This document shows positions 42,254 to 51,795 of a stretch of DNA of 64,000 nucleotides, piece by piece (within the stretch, counting starts at the first letter, position 1; each line of letters opens with the position of its first letter). The notes under the pieces were generated by a model. The model saw only the letters and a program-made list of their open reading frames with translations, ran no database searches and was not told the origin of the DNA. Source of the DNA: Pelagerythrobacter marensis (lineage in GTDB: Bacteria; Pseudomonadota; Alphaproteobacteria; Sphingomonadales; Sphingomonadaceae). The stretch is taken from the NCBI RefSeq assembly GCF_001028625.1, contig NZ_CP011805.1:1302001-1366000 (forward strand), read 5' to 3'. Both the position numbers and the translations under genes were made by a program.

Positions 42254-42952
42254 ATGCTGACGGCAAAGCAGCACGAGCTGATCCGCTTCATCCAGCAGCG
42301 GCTGGAAGAAACCGGCATCTCGCCTTCGTTCGAAGAAATGAAGGAAGCGCTCGATCTCAAGAGCAAGTCCGGCGTTCACCGCCTGATTTCCGCACTGGAA
42401 GAACGCGGCTTCATCCGTCGCCTGCCCAACCGCGCCCGCGCGCTGGAGGTTCTGCGCCAGCCCGAAGATTCGACCCCCGCCGTGCGCGGTGCGAAGGCGG
42501 ACAATGTCGTCGATCTGCAAAGCGCGGCCGCCGCGCGGGCAGAACGGATGGCACCGCAACCTGCGAACGACGTGATCGAGATACCGCTCCACGGCCGGAT
42601 TGCCGCGGGCGCACCGATCGAAGCGCTCGAAGGGCAGAACAGCCTGCCCGTTCCTGCCGCCCTGCTCGGCCCCGGCGAACACTATGCGCTGGAGGTTTCG
42701 GGCGATTCGATGATCGAGGCGGGAATTTTCGATGGCGATTTCGCACTCGTGCGCCGCACCGACGTCGCGCGCGACGGGGAAATCGTGGTCGCCCTCGTGC
42801 GGAACGAGGAAGCGACGCTGAAGTACCTGCGGCACGAAAACGGCATGGTCCGGCTCGATCCGGCCAATGGTGCCTACGATCCCCAGGTCTATCGGCCTGA
42901 CGAAGTCCAGGTCCAGGGCAAGCTCTCGGGCCTCCTGCGCCGATATCATTGA
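42254..42952 (+). CDS. lexA: SOS repressor LexA
   Basis: 232 residues. N-terminal winged helix (LTAKQHELIRFIQQRLEETGISPSFEEMKEALDLKSKSGVHRLISALEERGFIRRLPNRARALE) and C-terminal S24 self-cleavage domain: cleavage site Ala118-Gly119 (RIAAGAPI), Ser152 in GDSM and Lys190 in TLKY. RecA-stimulated self-cleavage relieves repression of DNA-repair genes. Start ATG 42254 (MLTAKQHEL) is the conserved one, with AGGGAGA upstream; the frame continues upstream through the promoter. An own promoter and operator precede it. Confidence 0.97.
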   Translation: MLTAKQHELIRFIQQRLEETGISPSFEEMKEALDLKSKSGVHRLISALEERGFIRRLPNRARALEVLRQPEDSTPAVRGAKADNVVDLQSAAAARAERMAPQPANDVIEIPLHGRIAAGAPIEALEGQNSLPVPAALLGPGEHYALEVSGDSMIEAGIFDGDFALVRRTDVARDGEIVVALVRNEEATLKYLRHENGMVRLDPANGAYDPQVYRPDEVQVQGKLSGLLRRYH

Positions 42953-43004
42953 TCCGGTTCGGGCATTAGTTTTCGTGGCGCGCTAGCCGGCGGGGGCCGC
43001 CCGG

Positions 43005-45197
43005 TCAGTCGTCGCCGCCCCGCCACCAGCCGTGCTGGCCCTGGCTCTCGGCAACGCTGACCATGCGCGGCCGGTCGAGGTGGAGCGCCAGCCCGCCGGT
43101 CCGTTCCAGCAGGCGCCGATCTGCCTTGAGCCATCGCGGGCGGCAGCTTTGGGGCAGGAAACGATTGGCGACGACGATGTCGGCCCTGTCGCATGCGGCG
43201 GCCAGCGCGCGCTCTTCCACCAGCGCCCGGCTGCGGGCCATCAGCAGGGTCCAGCGGCGCCCGTCACGCCGGATGGTGAGAACGCAGAAATCGCGGCTGC
43301 ATCGGGCGCCGGGCCATTGCGCAATCGGGACCGGCTCCCCCTCCAGCCCGGCGAGTTCGAGCAGGTTGTCCCGCGTATAGGCACTGCGCGTGTCGCGCAG
43401 GATCAGCAGTCGATCACCCTCCCCCGCAATCCCGACATGGCGCCCGTCGGAAGAAATCAGGACATCGGGCGCAGGCGTCGCCGCAATCAGAAGGAAGGCC
43501 GCTATCGTCGCCGGAACCAGCCCCAGAAGCCGCGCTCTCCCGCGCCAGAGCGCCAGCCACAGGCCGCCGGCGATGAACAGCGCCATCGTGCCCAGCCCCA
43601 TCTGCGGGGCGAGCTTGACCGCACCGGGCTGGCCGGCGGTGAAGTGGGCAATCGCCAGCAGCAGATCGAGCGACTTGCCCGCCAGCCACCACGCCGGCGC
43701 CCCGGCCCCGACCGTGTCGAGCGCCAGCGCCAGCGCGATCAGGGGCATGGAAGCGAACGTGACCAGCGGGATCGCCACCATGTTGGCCAGCGCCCCGTAA
43801 ACCCCGGCCCGATGGAAATGGAACAGCACGATAGGCATCAGCGCGATCTCGATCACCAGCCCCGTCACCAGCAGCATCGCGGTCCGGCGGGCGAACCAGG
43901 CGATCCACCCTTCCTCGCGCGGGGCAAGGAACGCCTTCACCGGCGCGCTGGTGTGCAGGACAACGATCGCCAGGACCGCGGCGAAGCTCATCTGGAAGCT
44001 CGGGCCCACCAGCGCCTCCGGCCACAACAGGAGGACGCAGATCGCCGCCACCGCCACCATTCGCAGCGAAAGCGGCTCGCGCCCCAGCGCCAGCGCGATC
44101 AGCACCAGCAATGCACCGATGCAGCTGCGCACCGTCGGCACTTGCGCCCCGGTCAGCAGGGTATAGGCCACGCCCGCAGCCGCCCCGATCGCGGCAGCGA
44201 GCAGCGGCAATCGTACCCGCAGGGCAAACCAGGGCCACAGCGCCAGCAGCTTGATCGCCAGGACGTAGGCCGCAGCGATCACGGCGCTGACATGAAGCCC
44301 GCTGATCGCCAGCAGGTGCGTCAGCCCGGCATCGCGCATCGCATCCTCGTCCGCCTGCGCGATCGCGCCGCGGTCGCCGCTGGCAAATGCTGCCGCGATC
44401 GTGCCGGGCGATCCGCCCAGGCTGGACCGCACGTGCGCGGCGAGCCGGCGCTGTACGCCGGCCAGTGTACCGCCCGCCGGGGCCGGTTCCACAATCTCGA
44501 TCGATCCGATCAGCGACCCGGTTGCCGAAAGCCCCTGAAACCATGCCGCGCGGGCGAAGTCGTATCCGCCCGGCAACATCGGCGGCGACGGCGGCATCAG
44601 GCGCGCGCGCAAGCGAACCATCGCCCCTTCGCCCAGGCCGGGCACGTCGTCCGCCAGCGGCACGTTGACCCGCACCTTGCGCGCCATTGCCGCCTCGGCA
44701 TCGCGATAGGCGAGGACGATGCGAACGCGGCCTTCTGCCGGCTGCTCGATGCGGTCCAGCACGCGGGCTTCGATCCGTTCGACGCGGGGCCGGTCGAGCG
44801 GCTGCGCGCCGACCATTTCCGAACGCAGCCAGACCACGCAAATGCCGGCCACGAACATGATCGCCAGCGAAACGGCTGCGAGTCGCAGCCCGGCCCAGTC
44901 TTTCCGCTCGCGCCAGATCGACGCCGCCGCCAGCGCCAGGAAGGCGCCCGCCGCCATCGCGCCGATCCATTGCCAGGGCGCGCTCAGCAGGAACCAGGCC
45001 GCTACGCCCGCAGCGAAAGCCACCGCCAGCCAGGGCCCCCGATCGAAACCCGCTGCCCCGAGGAACGCTTCCGCCCGATCGGCAAGCCTCTCTGCGACAC
45101 TGGACAAACGGGCTGCGCTGCGCCAATTGCGCTGCACCGCAGCATCGGGCCGCTCCGGCCCACCCCCCAGCGGGACTTCGGGCACCCCCGTTGCCAT
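43005..45197 (-). CDS. comEC: ComEC/Rec2-family DNA uptake channel protein
   Basis: 730 residues. N-terminal OB-like domain with two hydrophobic helices, then the competence (ComEC) membrane domain with RSCIGALLVLIALALGREPLSL and HLLAISGLHVSAVIAA; the C-terminal part is a shortened metallo-beta-lactamase-like region that retains DVLISSDGRHVGIAG but lacks an obvious HxHxDH metal motif. ComEC transports single-stranded DNA across the inner membrane during natural transformation. It lies alone, head to head with gltX across 29 bp, so both promoters must overlap coding sequence. Confidence 0.9.
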   Translation of the reverse strand: MATGVPEVPLGGGPERPDAAVQRNWRSAARLSSVAERLADRAEAFLGAAGFDRGPWLAVAFAAGVAAWFLLSAPWQWIGAMAAGAFLALAAASIWRERKDWAGLRLAAVSLAIMFVAGICVVWLRSEMVGAQPLDRPRVERIEARVLDRIEQPAEGRVRIVLAYRDAEAAMARKVRVNVPLADDVPGLGEGAMVRLRARLMPPSPPMLPGGYDFARAAWFQGLSATGSLIGSIEIVEPAPAGGTLAGVQRRLAAHVRSSLGGSPGTIAAAFASGDRGAIAQADEDAMRDAGLTHLLAISGLHVSAVIAAAYVLAIKLLALWPWFALRVRLPLLAAAIGAAAGVAYTLLTGAQVPTVRSCIGALLVLIALALGREPLSLRMVAVAAICVLLLWPEALVGPSFQMSFAAVLAIVVLHTSAPVKAFLAPREEGWIAWFARRTAMLLVTGLVIEIALMPIVLFHFHRAGVYGALANMVAIPLVTFASMPLIALALALDTVGAGAPAWWLAGKSLDLLLAIAHFTAGQPGAVKLAPQMGLGTMALFIAGGLWLALWRGRARLLGLVPATIAAFLLIAATPAPDVLISSDGRHVGIAGEGDRLLILRDTRSAYTRDNLLELAGLEGEPVPIAQWPGARCSRDFCVLTIRRDGRRWTLLMARSRALVEERALAAACDRADIVVANRFLPQSCRPRWLKADRRLLERTGGLALHLDRPRMVSVAESQGQHGWWRGGDD

Positions 45198-45226
45198 GCG
45201 TTACATAGGAAAGGAACACGTCGGAT

Positions 45227-46639
45227 ATGGCAAGCGATAGCGGACAGGTCGTGACGCGCTTTGCCCCTTCGCCGACCGGGTTTCTCCACATCGGCGGTGC
45301 GCGCACGGCGCTGTTCAACTGGCTCTACGCCCGTCACCACGGCGGCAAGGCCCTGCTGCGGATCGAAGATACCGATCGCAAGCGCTCCACACCCGAAGCG
45401 ATTGACGCGATTCTGGACGGACTGGCCTGGCTCGGGCTCGACTGGGACGAAGACGTCGTATTCCAGTCCGAACGCGGTGCCCGCCATGTCGAAGTGGCGG
45501 AACAGCTTCTGGCCGCCGGCCACGCCTACAAATGCTACGCCACGACGGAAGAGCTGGAGAAAATGCGCGCCGCGCAGCGCGCCGCAAAGCAGCCGCTGCG
45601 CTATGACGGGCGCTGGCGCGACCGCGATCCCGCCGATGCGCCTGCCGGGGCGCCCTACGTCATTCGCCTGAAAACGCCCGAGGACGGGGAAACCGCGATC
45701 GACGATCAGGTCCAGGGCCGCGTCACCGTCCGCAATGCGGAGCTGGACGATTACATCCTCCTGCGCGCCGACGGCACGCCCACCTATATGCTGGCGGTCG
45801 TGGTCGACGATCACGACATGGGCGTAACCCACGTCATCCGCGGCGACGATCACCTCAATAACGCTTTCCGCCAGTTGCCGATCTATCACGCGATGGGCTG
45901 GGCGGAGCCGACATATGCGCACATCCCGCTGATTCACGGCAGCGACGGCGCGAAGCTGTCCAAGCGCCACGGCGCGCTGGGGGCAGAAACGTATCGCGAC
46001 GAATTCGGCGTCCTGCCGGAAGCGCTGTTCAACTATCTCCTGCGCCTGGGCTGGGGCCACGGCGATCGGGAAGAAATCGACCGGGACGAGGCGATCGCAC
46101 TGTTCGACCTGGATGGTGTGGGCAAGAGCCCTTCGCGCTTCGATCTGAAGAAGCTGCAGAACCTCAACGGCCACTATATCCGCACAGCCGACGATGCGCG
46201 GCTCGCTCGGCTGGTGGCGGAACGGATCGATCTGCCGACCGACGAGGGATTGCTGACCGATGCCATGCCGGTGCTCAAAACGCGCGCGCGCGATCTGGAC
46301 GAGCTGGCCGAAGGCGCGGCGTTCCTGTTCAAGACCCGCCCGCTGGCGCTGACCGAAAAGGCCGCATCGCTTCTCGAAGGCGATGCGCGCGCAATTTTGC
46401 ACCAGATCAGCGCGCGGCTGCGAGCCGAAAATAACTGGACAATCGAGGCTCTCGAAGCCACTACAAAATCACTCGCCGAAGAACTCGAATTGGGTCTCGG
46501 CAAGCTCGCGCAGCCGATGCGCGCGGCGTTGACGGGGACGACGACGTCACCCGGAATTTTCGATGTGCTGGTCCTGCTCGGACGGGAAGAGGCGCTGGCG
46601 CGACTGGACGCGCAGGCCGCTCCGGCAAGCGAACGATGA
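45227..46639 (+). CDS. gltX: Glutamyl-tRNA synthetase
   Basis: 470 residues, class I synthetase charging tRNA-Glu. HIGH-type motif HIGG in RFAPSPTGFLHIGGARTALFNWL and KMSKS-type motif GAKLSKRHGALG are present; LRIEDTDRKRS is conserved. Alphaproteobacteria often have two GltX paralogues; which one this is (discriminating or misacylating tRNA-Gln) cannot be told here. Start ATG 45227 (MASDSGQVVTRFAPSPTG); AAAGGAAC lies about 16 bp upstream. gltA follows after 22 bp. Confidence 0.97.
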   Translation: MASDSGQVVTRFAPSPTGFLHIGGARTALFNWLYARHHGGKALLRIEDTDRKRSTPEAIDAILDGLAWLGLDWDEDVVFQSERGARHVEVAEQLLAAGHAYKCYATTEELEKMRAAQRAAKQPLRYDGRWRDRDPADAPAGAPYVIRLKTPEDGETAIDDQVQGRVTVRNAELDDYILLRADGTPTYMLAVVVDDHDMGVTHVIRGDDHLNNAFRQLPIYHAMGWAEPTYAHIPLIHGSDGAKLSKRHGALGAETYRDEFGVLPEALFNYLLRLGWGHGDREEIDRDEAIALFDLDGVGKSPSRFDLKKLQNLNGHYIRTADDARLARLVAERIDLPTDEGLLTDAMPVLKTRARDLDELAEGAAFLFKTRPLALTEKAASLLEGDARAILHQISARLRAENNWTIEALEATTKSLAEELELGLGKLAQPMRAALTGTTTSPGIFDVLVLLGREEALARLDAQAAPASER

Positions 46640-46661
46640 GATAGCGAGAAGGAGAACGAAT

Positions 46662-47948
46662 TTGGCGGACAAGCAGGCGAAACTCGATTTCGGGAGCAAC
46701 AGTTACGACTTCCCGGTTCTCGAGGGCAGCGTCGGGCCGGATGTGATTGACATCCGCAAGCTCTATGGCAGCACCGGTGCGTTCACCTTCGATCCTGGCT
46801 ACAAATCGACCGCCAGCTGCGAAAGCGCGCTGACCTATATCGATGGCGAGGAAGGCGTCCTGCTCCATCGCGGTTACCCCATCGGGCAACTGGCCGAACA
46901 GTCGAGCTTCATGGAAGTCGCCTATCTGCTGCTCAACGGCGAATTGCCGAAGCAGCAGGAACTCGACGATTTCGACTATACGATCACGCGCCACACGATG
47001 CTGCACGAACAGCTGATGACGTTCTATCGCGGGTTTCGCCGCGATGCGCACCCGATGGCGATCATGTGCGGCGTGGTGGGCGCACTGTCCGCGTTCTATC
47101 ATGACAGCACCGACATCTCCGACCCCGAGCACCGGAAGATTTCGAGCCACCGCCTGATTGCCAAGATGCCGACGATCGCGGCGATGGCCTACAAGTATTC
47201 GATCGGGCAGCCGTTCCTCTATCCCGACAACTCGCTCAGCTACACCGGCAATTTCCTGCGCATGACCTTCGGCGTGCCGGCAGAGGAATATGAGATCCAC
47301 CCTGCGATCGAGCGGGCGATGGATCGCATCTTCATCCTCCATGCCGACCACGAACAGAATGCGTCGACATCGACCGTGCGCCTTGCCGGTTCGTCGGGCG
47401 CCAACCCCTTCGCCTGCGTCGCGGCGGGCATCGCCTGTCTGTGGGGGCCGGCGCATGGCGGCGCGAACGAAGCCGCGCTCAACATGCTGCAGGAAATCGG
47501 CACGCCCGATCGCATCCCGCATTATATCGAGCGCGCGAAGGACAAGAACGACCCGTTCCGCCTGATGGGTTTCGGTCACCGCGTTTACAAGAACTACGAT
47601 CCGCGCGCGACCGTGATGCAGCAGACGCTGCGCGAAGTGTTCGAAGCGCTGAACGTCAACGATCCAGTGTTCGAGACCGCGCTGAAGCTCGAAGAGATCG
47701 CGCTCAACGACGATTACTTCAAGGAAAAGAAGCTTTTCCCGAACGTCGATTTCTACTCGGGCATCATCCTCAACGCGATCGGCTTCCCGACCACGATGTT
47801 CACTGCCCTCTTCGCCCTCGCCCGTACGGTCGGCTGGGTGGCGCAGTGGAACGAGATGATCTCCGACCCCGGCCAGGTCATCGGTCGTCCGCGCCAGCTC
47901 TACACCGGCCCGACCGAGCGCGACTATCTGCCCATGGGCAATCGTTGA
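46662..47948 (+). CDS. gltA: Citrate synthase (type II)
   Basis: 428 residues from a TTG at 46662, chosen for its strong site AGAAGGAG 7 nt upstream and for the family length; no ATG fits. Type II hexameric citrate synthases are NADH-sensitive in many Gram-negatives. Catalytic residues are visible: His in HEQNASTSTVRLAGSSGANPFACVAAG, His in LMGFGHRVYKNYDPRA, Asp in FPNVDFYSGIIL. GPAHGGANEAAL is also typical. It condenses oxaloacetate and acetyl-CoA at entry to the TCA cycle. A small membrane protein starts 1 bp after the stop. Confidence 0.97.
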   Translation: MADKQAKLDFGSNSYDFPVLEGSVGPDVIDIRKLYGSTGAFTFDPGYKSTASCESALTYIDGEEGVLLHRGYPIGQLAEQSSFMEVAYLLLNGELPKQQELDDFDYTITRHTMLHEQLMTFYRGFRRDAHPMAIMCGVVGALSAFYHDSTDISDPEHRKISSHRLIAKMPTIAAMAYKYSIGQPFLYPDNSLSYTGNFLRMTFGVPAEEYEIHPAIERAMDRIFILHADHEQNASTSTVRLAGSSGANPFACVAAGIACLWGPAHGGANEAALNMLQEIGTPDRIPHYIERAKDKNDPFRLMGFGHRVYKNYDPRATVMQQTLREVFEALNVNDPVFETALKLEEIALNDDYFKEKKLFPNVDFYSGIILNAIGFPTTMFTALFALARTVGWVAQWNEMISDPGQVIGRPRQLYTGPTERDYLPMGNR

Positions 47949-47949
47949 G

Positions 47950-48141
47950 ATGAAGTTCGTCCTGCAGGTTGCCGGCGTGGCGCTGATGCTCGCCGGCGGC
48001 CTCTGGACGCTCCAGGGGCTCGGCCTGGTGATGTGGCCGGCGGAAAGCTTCATGCTGGCCGAACGGCAATGGGCGATCAACGGCGCGCTCGTCTTCGGTG
48101 CCGGTGCCGCCCTATTCTGGTTCGCCAGCCGGCGCCGCTAA
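47950..48141 (+). CDS. Small two-helix membrane protein downstream of gltA
   Basis: 63 residues. Two hydrophobic segments (FVLQVAGVALMLAGGLWTLQGLGLVM and ALVFGAGAALFWFA) with a short loop PAESFMLAERQWAIN and a basic C-terminus (SRRR). The ATG follows the gltA stop with one base between, implying co-translation. Unknown function; similar short proteins occur behind gltA in other sphingomonads as far as I recall. Its 3' end overlaps the convergent kinase-like gene by 4 bp. Confidence 0.75.
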   Translation: MKFVLQVAGVALMLAGGLWTLQGLGLVMWPAESFMLAERQWAINGALVFGAGAALFWFASRRR

Positions 48142-49541
48142 CCCGCCGCCGTGTCGTCCGCTGGCTGGTGGAGGGGCAAGTCCAGGCGGAAGCTCGCGCC
48201 CTGCCCCGGCTTGCTCTTGATCGACAGATCGCCGCCCATCGCGCGGGCCAGACGGCGCGAGATATACAGCCCCAGGCCCGAACCACCATCGCCGCTGCGG
48301 CCCAGCCGTTCGAATTTCTCGAAGACCCGTTCCTGCTGCTCCGCAGACAGGCCGTCTCCCTGATCGATCACGCTTATGCGCGCGCGCGCTTTCTTGGCAG
48401 AAAGCTTCAGCCGCACTGTCGACCCTTCCGGCGCATATCGGATGGCGTTGCCGACCAGATTGAGCAGGATCTGCAGCACCCGGCGAAACTCGGCAATGGC
48501 CGGGACCGATTGCCCCTCTTCCGGCGCGACCAGTTCTATTCCGCGCTCCTTCGCCCGGACCGCGAGGATTCCCGCCGCACGGCGGGCCACATCGCCCAGA
48601 TCGATCTCGTCCGGGGCAGTGGCGAAATCCTCCGATTCCACGACTTCAAGGTCCGACAGATCGTCGATCAGGGCCAGCAGATGCTGTCCCGCAGCGGCGA
48701 TATCTGCCGCATAGTCGCTATATTCCTCGGCCAGCGGACCGGCCAGGCGCGTGCGGATCGTTTCGGCATTGGCAATGATGCGGGCAATCGGCTGGCGCAG
48801 AACGGGCGACAGTTCCTGCCCGATCCTGCGGGTGACAGGCGCGGTGGCAGGCTGCGCCCGGTCGTCGGGCCGATCATGAACCGGTGCGGTATCCGCCACG
48901 AGGAACAGGTCGAAGCCACCATCGCCGCGGTCCTGCGAACCGAGCGGCGTCAGCACGGCTTTCCATTCACGCTGGGAATCGGACACGCGAACCCGGGCAT
49001 CGTCCAGCAGGCGCCAGTGCAGCGGCTGCTGATGCACCGTGCCCGGCAGTTCGACGAAATCGGTCCAGGGGTGCCCGAGGCTGTCACTCATCCGGCGACC
49101 CAGCGGCTCGAGATCCGACGCGCGCGTCTCTACCGCCAGCACGCACTGCGCGGAATCGAGGCGCGCCCACAGTTCCGCAACATTGCGCTCGATATCCAGC
49201 CGGCGTGTGGCCGCGCTCGCGTCGCTTTCCCCCGGGATGGGCGAGACCTGCCAGTCGGTAATTCCGATGGAGCATTCGCCGCTGCCGCCCGTGTGCGGAA
49301 AGATGTCCAGCCGCGCCGTGACGATCTCGTTGTCGCCCTGCGCCTCGAACCCGGTGCCGTAGCGTTTGCCCGCCAGGCGAGCCTTGTCGATCTCTTCCAG
49401 CAAGGCAGGGATCGCCAGGGGGCCGGGGATGTGCCCGCCGCACTGATGCTGAAGGCCGGCGATCGGTTCATCGGCGTCGATCAGGCGGTCGTCCGCATCG
49501 ATCCGTCCGCGGGCAAGAAAGCCGGAAGATTGCGCGTTCAT
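48138..49541 (-). CDS. Histidine-kinase-like protein lacking the phosphoacceptor histidine
   Basis: 467 residues, no membrane helix, so cytoplasmic. The N-terminal 220 residues look like two PAS-like parts (for example RVRVSDSQREWKAVLTPLG). Residues 240-300 match a DHp domain (LRQPIARIIANAETI... AGQHLLALIDDLSDLEVVES), yet where SHELRTP is expected it reads SPVLRQP: Pro246 replaces His, and no His occurs at 223-286. The ATPase domain is complete: N box NLVGNAIRYAP (361-371), G1 DQGDGLS, F box FEKFERLG, G2 GGSGLGLYI (419-427). It may be a pseudokinase regulating a partner. It reads in the same direction as the two genes upstream, 4 bp after DUF-like 49546-50508. Confidence 0.85.
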   Translation of the reverse strand: MNAQSSGFLARGRIDADDRLIDADEPIAGLQHQCGGHIPGPLAIPALLEEIDKARLAGKRYGTGFEAQGDNEIVTARLDIFPHTGGSGECSIGITDWQVSPIPGESDASAATRRLDIERNVAELWARLDSAQCVLAVETRASDLEPLGRRMSDSLGHPWTDFVELPGTVHQQPLHWRLLDDARVRVSDSQREWKAVLTPLGSQDRGDGGFDLFLVADTAPVHDRPDDRAQPATAPVTRRIGQELSPVLRQPIARIIANAETIRTRLAGPLAEEYSDYAADIAAAGQHLLALIDDLSDLEVVESEDFATAPDEIDLGDVARRAAGILAVRAKERGIELVAPEEGQSVPAIAEFRRVLQILLNLVGNAIRYAPEGSTVRLKLSAKKARARISVIDQGDGLSAEQQERVFEKFERLGRSGDGGSGLGLYISRRLARAMGGDLSIKSKPGQGASFRLDLPLHQPADDTAAG

Positions 49542-49545
49542 GGCC

Positions 49546-50508
49546 TCAGCCCAGCTCCTTGCGCCCGGACTGCGCCAGAATGGCCCCCGCGCGATCTGCC
49601 CGCAAGGTATCGAAAGCAGCGGGCAAAGTGATGTCCGGGTGAATTAGCACGAACTGTTCGGCAATTTGATCCGGTTTTGCACCTGCCGCGCGCAAGGCCA
49701 GCGTCAGGCGGCCGACCTGGCTTTCGTCGGTCGCCAGCGCCAGCAGATCGCGACCCTGGTCGAGCGCTCTGGCCAATGTCGAAAGAAAGATCGCCACCCC
49801 CACGTTTCCGATCGAGAGCGATTGCTTGTCCGGTTTGCCCGACCTGGCCGCCACCTGATCCAGCAGCGACAGCCGGTGTGCTTGCGCCTTGCGGCTGTCA
49901 TGCAGGCGCTGCGCCGCCTGCTCTATGGCATTTTCATCGGTCCCGTCGGCCGACGCGCGCCATGTGGATATGGCGTGTTCGAACAGGGGGTCGGGCAGTT
50001 CCTCCAGCGGAAGCTCCATCCGTCGCTGTTGCTGGAAAAACCGGGCCTGCGCCGAAAGCAGTTGCATGGCCAGGCGTGCCGTTTCCCCATCGGAGGATGC
50101 GATCAACGCTTGCAGGGCAGGCGAAAGAACGGGGTCTATCCCGCTGCGCCCCTCGAGCCTGACGGCCAGGCGATGTTCCAGCGCAAGCGCATGACAATGG
50201 CCGAGAAATGCCAGATCCTGCATCACGCTGTCGGCCAGATCGTCGCATCGCGGCCCGGCGAAGCCCAGGGCATCGTCGATGCCGGCCGCGTTTGCCTGAG
50301 CGAACAGCAATTGGCGGGCCACATGGGCGCCCATCCCGCGGACCTGAGCGACGACTTCATCGCTGAAGAGCGCATTGCCGTAATTGGCCAGCAACATGCC
50401 CAGCATAGGGCCTGCAGTCCCGAGCACGATGTCGCCCCGCGCCAGTTCCGCGGTCAGGACATCTTCGATCGGCGCCTGCGACCTTTGGTTCATCCCGGAT
50501 TCGGTCAT
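49546..50508 (-). CDS. Unknown alpha-helical cytoplasmic protein
   Basis: 320 residues, almost entirely helical, without signal or membrane helix. Conserved-looking stretches are TAGPMLGMLLANYGNALFSDEVVAQVRGMG, MQLLSAQARFFQQQRRMELPLEELPDPLFEHA and ARSGKPDKQSLSIGNVGVAIFLSTLA. I do not recognise the family; the repeat-like helices might form a scaffold. Start uncertain: ATG 50508 has GGAGG immediately before it (too close) and ATG 50493 has no clear site. It lies between the kinase-like gene (4 bp away) and the membrane protein (9 bp away), so the three are one operon and likely work together. Confidence 0.75.
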   Translation of the reverse strand: MTESGMNQRSQAPIEDVLTAELARGDIVLGTAGPMLGMLLANYGNALFSDEVVAQVRGMGAHVARQLLFAQANAAGIDDALGFAGPRCDDLADSVMQDLAFLGHCHALALEHRLAVRLEGRSGIDPVLSPALQALIASSDGETARLAMQLLSAQARFFQQQRRMELPLEELPDPLFEHAISTWRASADGTDENAIEQAAQRLHDSRKAQAHRLSLLDQVAARSGKPDKQSLSIGNVGVAIFLSTLARALDQGRDLLALATDESQVGRLTLALRAAGAKPDQIAEQFVLIHPDITLPAAFDTLRADRAGAILAQSGRKELG

Positions 50509-50517
50509 CCTCCGGCA

Positions 50518-51759
50518 CTAGCCGGACATAGTTAAATCAGCGTTATCCGTCGTTACATTGCGATTGATGGCTGGAATGAGCAGAAAAATCAGCGCAAATA
50601 TCTGAATAGCCAGCAGAAGTTGATCGAACGCCGCACATGGGACCAGCACGAGGGCAAAAGCTGCCCGGTCGCTGGCAATGTTCGCCAACACCCCCGCCCG
50701 CGCCTGTTCGGCCACACGCAAAGCCAGCAGGCACACGACGCCGGCGAACATCCATCCGACCAGCGCCGCCGGCGGTGCGACAAGCGCCATCACCCCGAGT
50801 ATCGCCGCATCGACTGCCAGGCCCGGCAGCGCGTGGAACAGGCGGCCCTGCCGCTTCTCGGCCGGCTCTTCGCGCAGCAGACTGCCCAAAGTGAGGCTCA
50901 TGCGCAGCAGGAAGGCACCGATGGCAAGCAGTCCGAAAGCCGTCGCAGCCATCTGCCAGTGCGCCGCGACCAGCGCCCCGCCGAGGCCAAGCGCCCCACC
51001 ACAGAGAGGAAGAAGGGCACGGCCCCGGCGCGCCAGGAATTGCGGAGCGAATGTCAGGGATATCCGGTCCGCCAGCGCATATGCGGGCGCCATGAACGAT
51101 GCCGGCACGATCCGCTGATTGAGCCACGTCGTCTCGAAAGATCGCGCGTCCTGTTCGTCGCGGAGCAGGGTCCAGCGGCGTTCCGTCAGCGAGAGGCGCG
51201 GCAGCGGCACAATTCGGGTTCCGGACTGCAGCCCGACACGCAGCAGCGCAGGAACGGCATCGACGTCGATCGGCATTTCGGCCAGTCGTTCGACCGCAGA
51301 GCCGGGCAGGCGCGCCAGCCCGGCCCAGGCATGGTCGCGATCGATCCGTTCGAATCCGGCTTCCAGCCCCGGTTCCGCCGGCAGGGCAACGATTCCCGGC
51401 CGCTCGGCAAGCAGTTCCCCCGCAACCAGGGGATCGGGCACGACCCCTTCGGCAAATACGAACAGATCGTCCTGCGCCTTGACCAGTCCCGAAAGCGCCC
51501 GCGCGCTGCCCAGGGCATGGAAACTTGCGCCGGCCTGCTCCGCCTGATGAAGAAGGGGCAAAACACCTTCATCCAGCCCCTCGGCGAAACAAACGATACG
51601 CTCGCAGCCGAGCCTCAGGGCGAGATCGATCTGAAACGCAGCTGCACTGCGCCCGGCAACGGTCAGGAGACCCCGCACCGGGCCCACCCCATCGTCTCCG
51701 GTCGGATGAATTGCCGAAAGAATCGCGACCCGCAATTGGCGTCTCCAGCGTGAAAACAC
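50518..51759 (-). CDS. Membrane protein with N-terminal nucleotidyltransferase-like region, unknown
   Basis: 413 residues. The N-terminal 200 residues resemble an alpha/beta nucleotide-binding domain (VAGRSAAAFQIDLALRLGCERIVCFAEGLDEGVL, DDLFVFAEGVVPDP), faintly like sugar nucleotidyltransferases, without their GGxGTRL motif. From residue about 240 there are six or so membrane helices (LPLCGGALGLGGALVAAHW, ATAFGLLAIGAFLLRM, LAVDAAILGVMALVAPPAALVGWMFAGVVCLLAL, LLLAIQIFALIFLLIPAI). The domain order is reminiscent of CDP-alcohol phosphatidyltransferase fusions but the CDP-OH motif D-G-x2-A-R is not visible. The stop precedes the next gene by 9 bp. Confidence 0.75.
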   Translation of the reverse strand: MFSRWRRQLRVAILSAIHPTGDDGVGPVRGLLTVAGRSAAAFQIDLALRLGCERIVCFAEGLDEGVLPLLHQAEQAGASFHALGSARALSGLVKAQDDLFVFAEGVVPDPLVAGELLAERPGIVALPAEPGLEAGFERIDRDHAWAGLARLPGSAVERLAEMPIDVDAVPALLRVGLQSGTRIVPLPRLSLTERRWTLLRDEQDARSFETTWLNQRIVPASFMAPAYALADRISLTFAPQFLARRGRALLPLCGGALGLGGALVAAHWQMAATAFGLLAIGAFLLRMSLTLGSLLREEPAEKRQGRLFHALPGLAVDAAILGVMALVAPPAALVGWMFAGVVCLLALRVAEQARAGVLANIASDRAAFALVLVPCAAFDQLLLAIQIFALIFLLIPAINRNVTTDNADLTMSG

Positions 51760-51795
51760 GCGATTCTACGCGTACCTCACCGGACTGCCAAGCGG

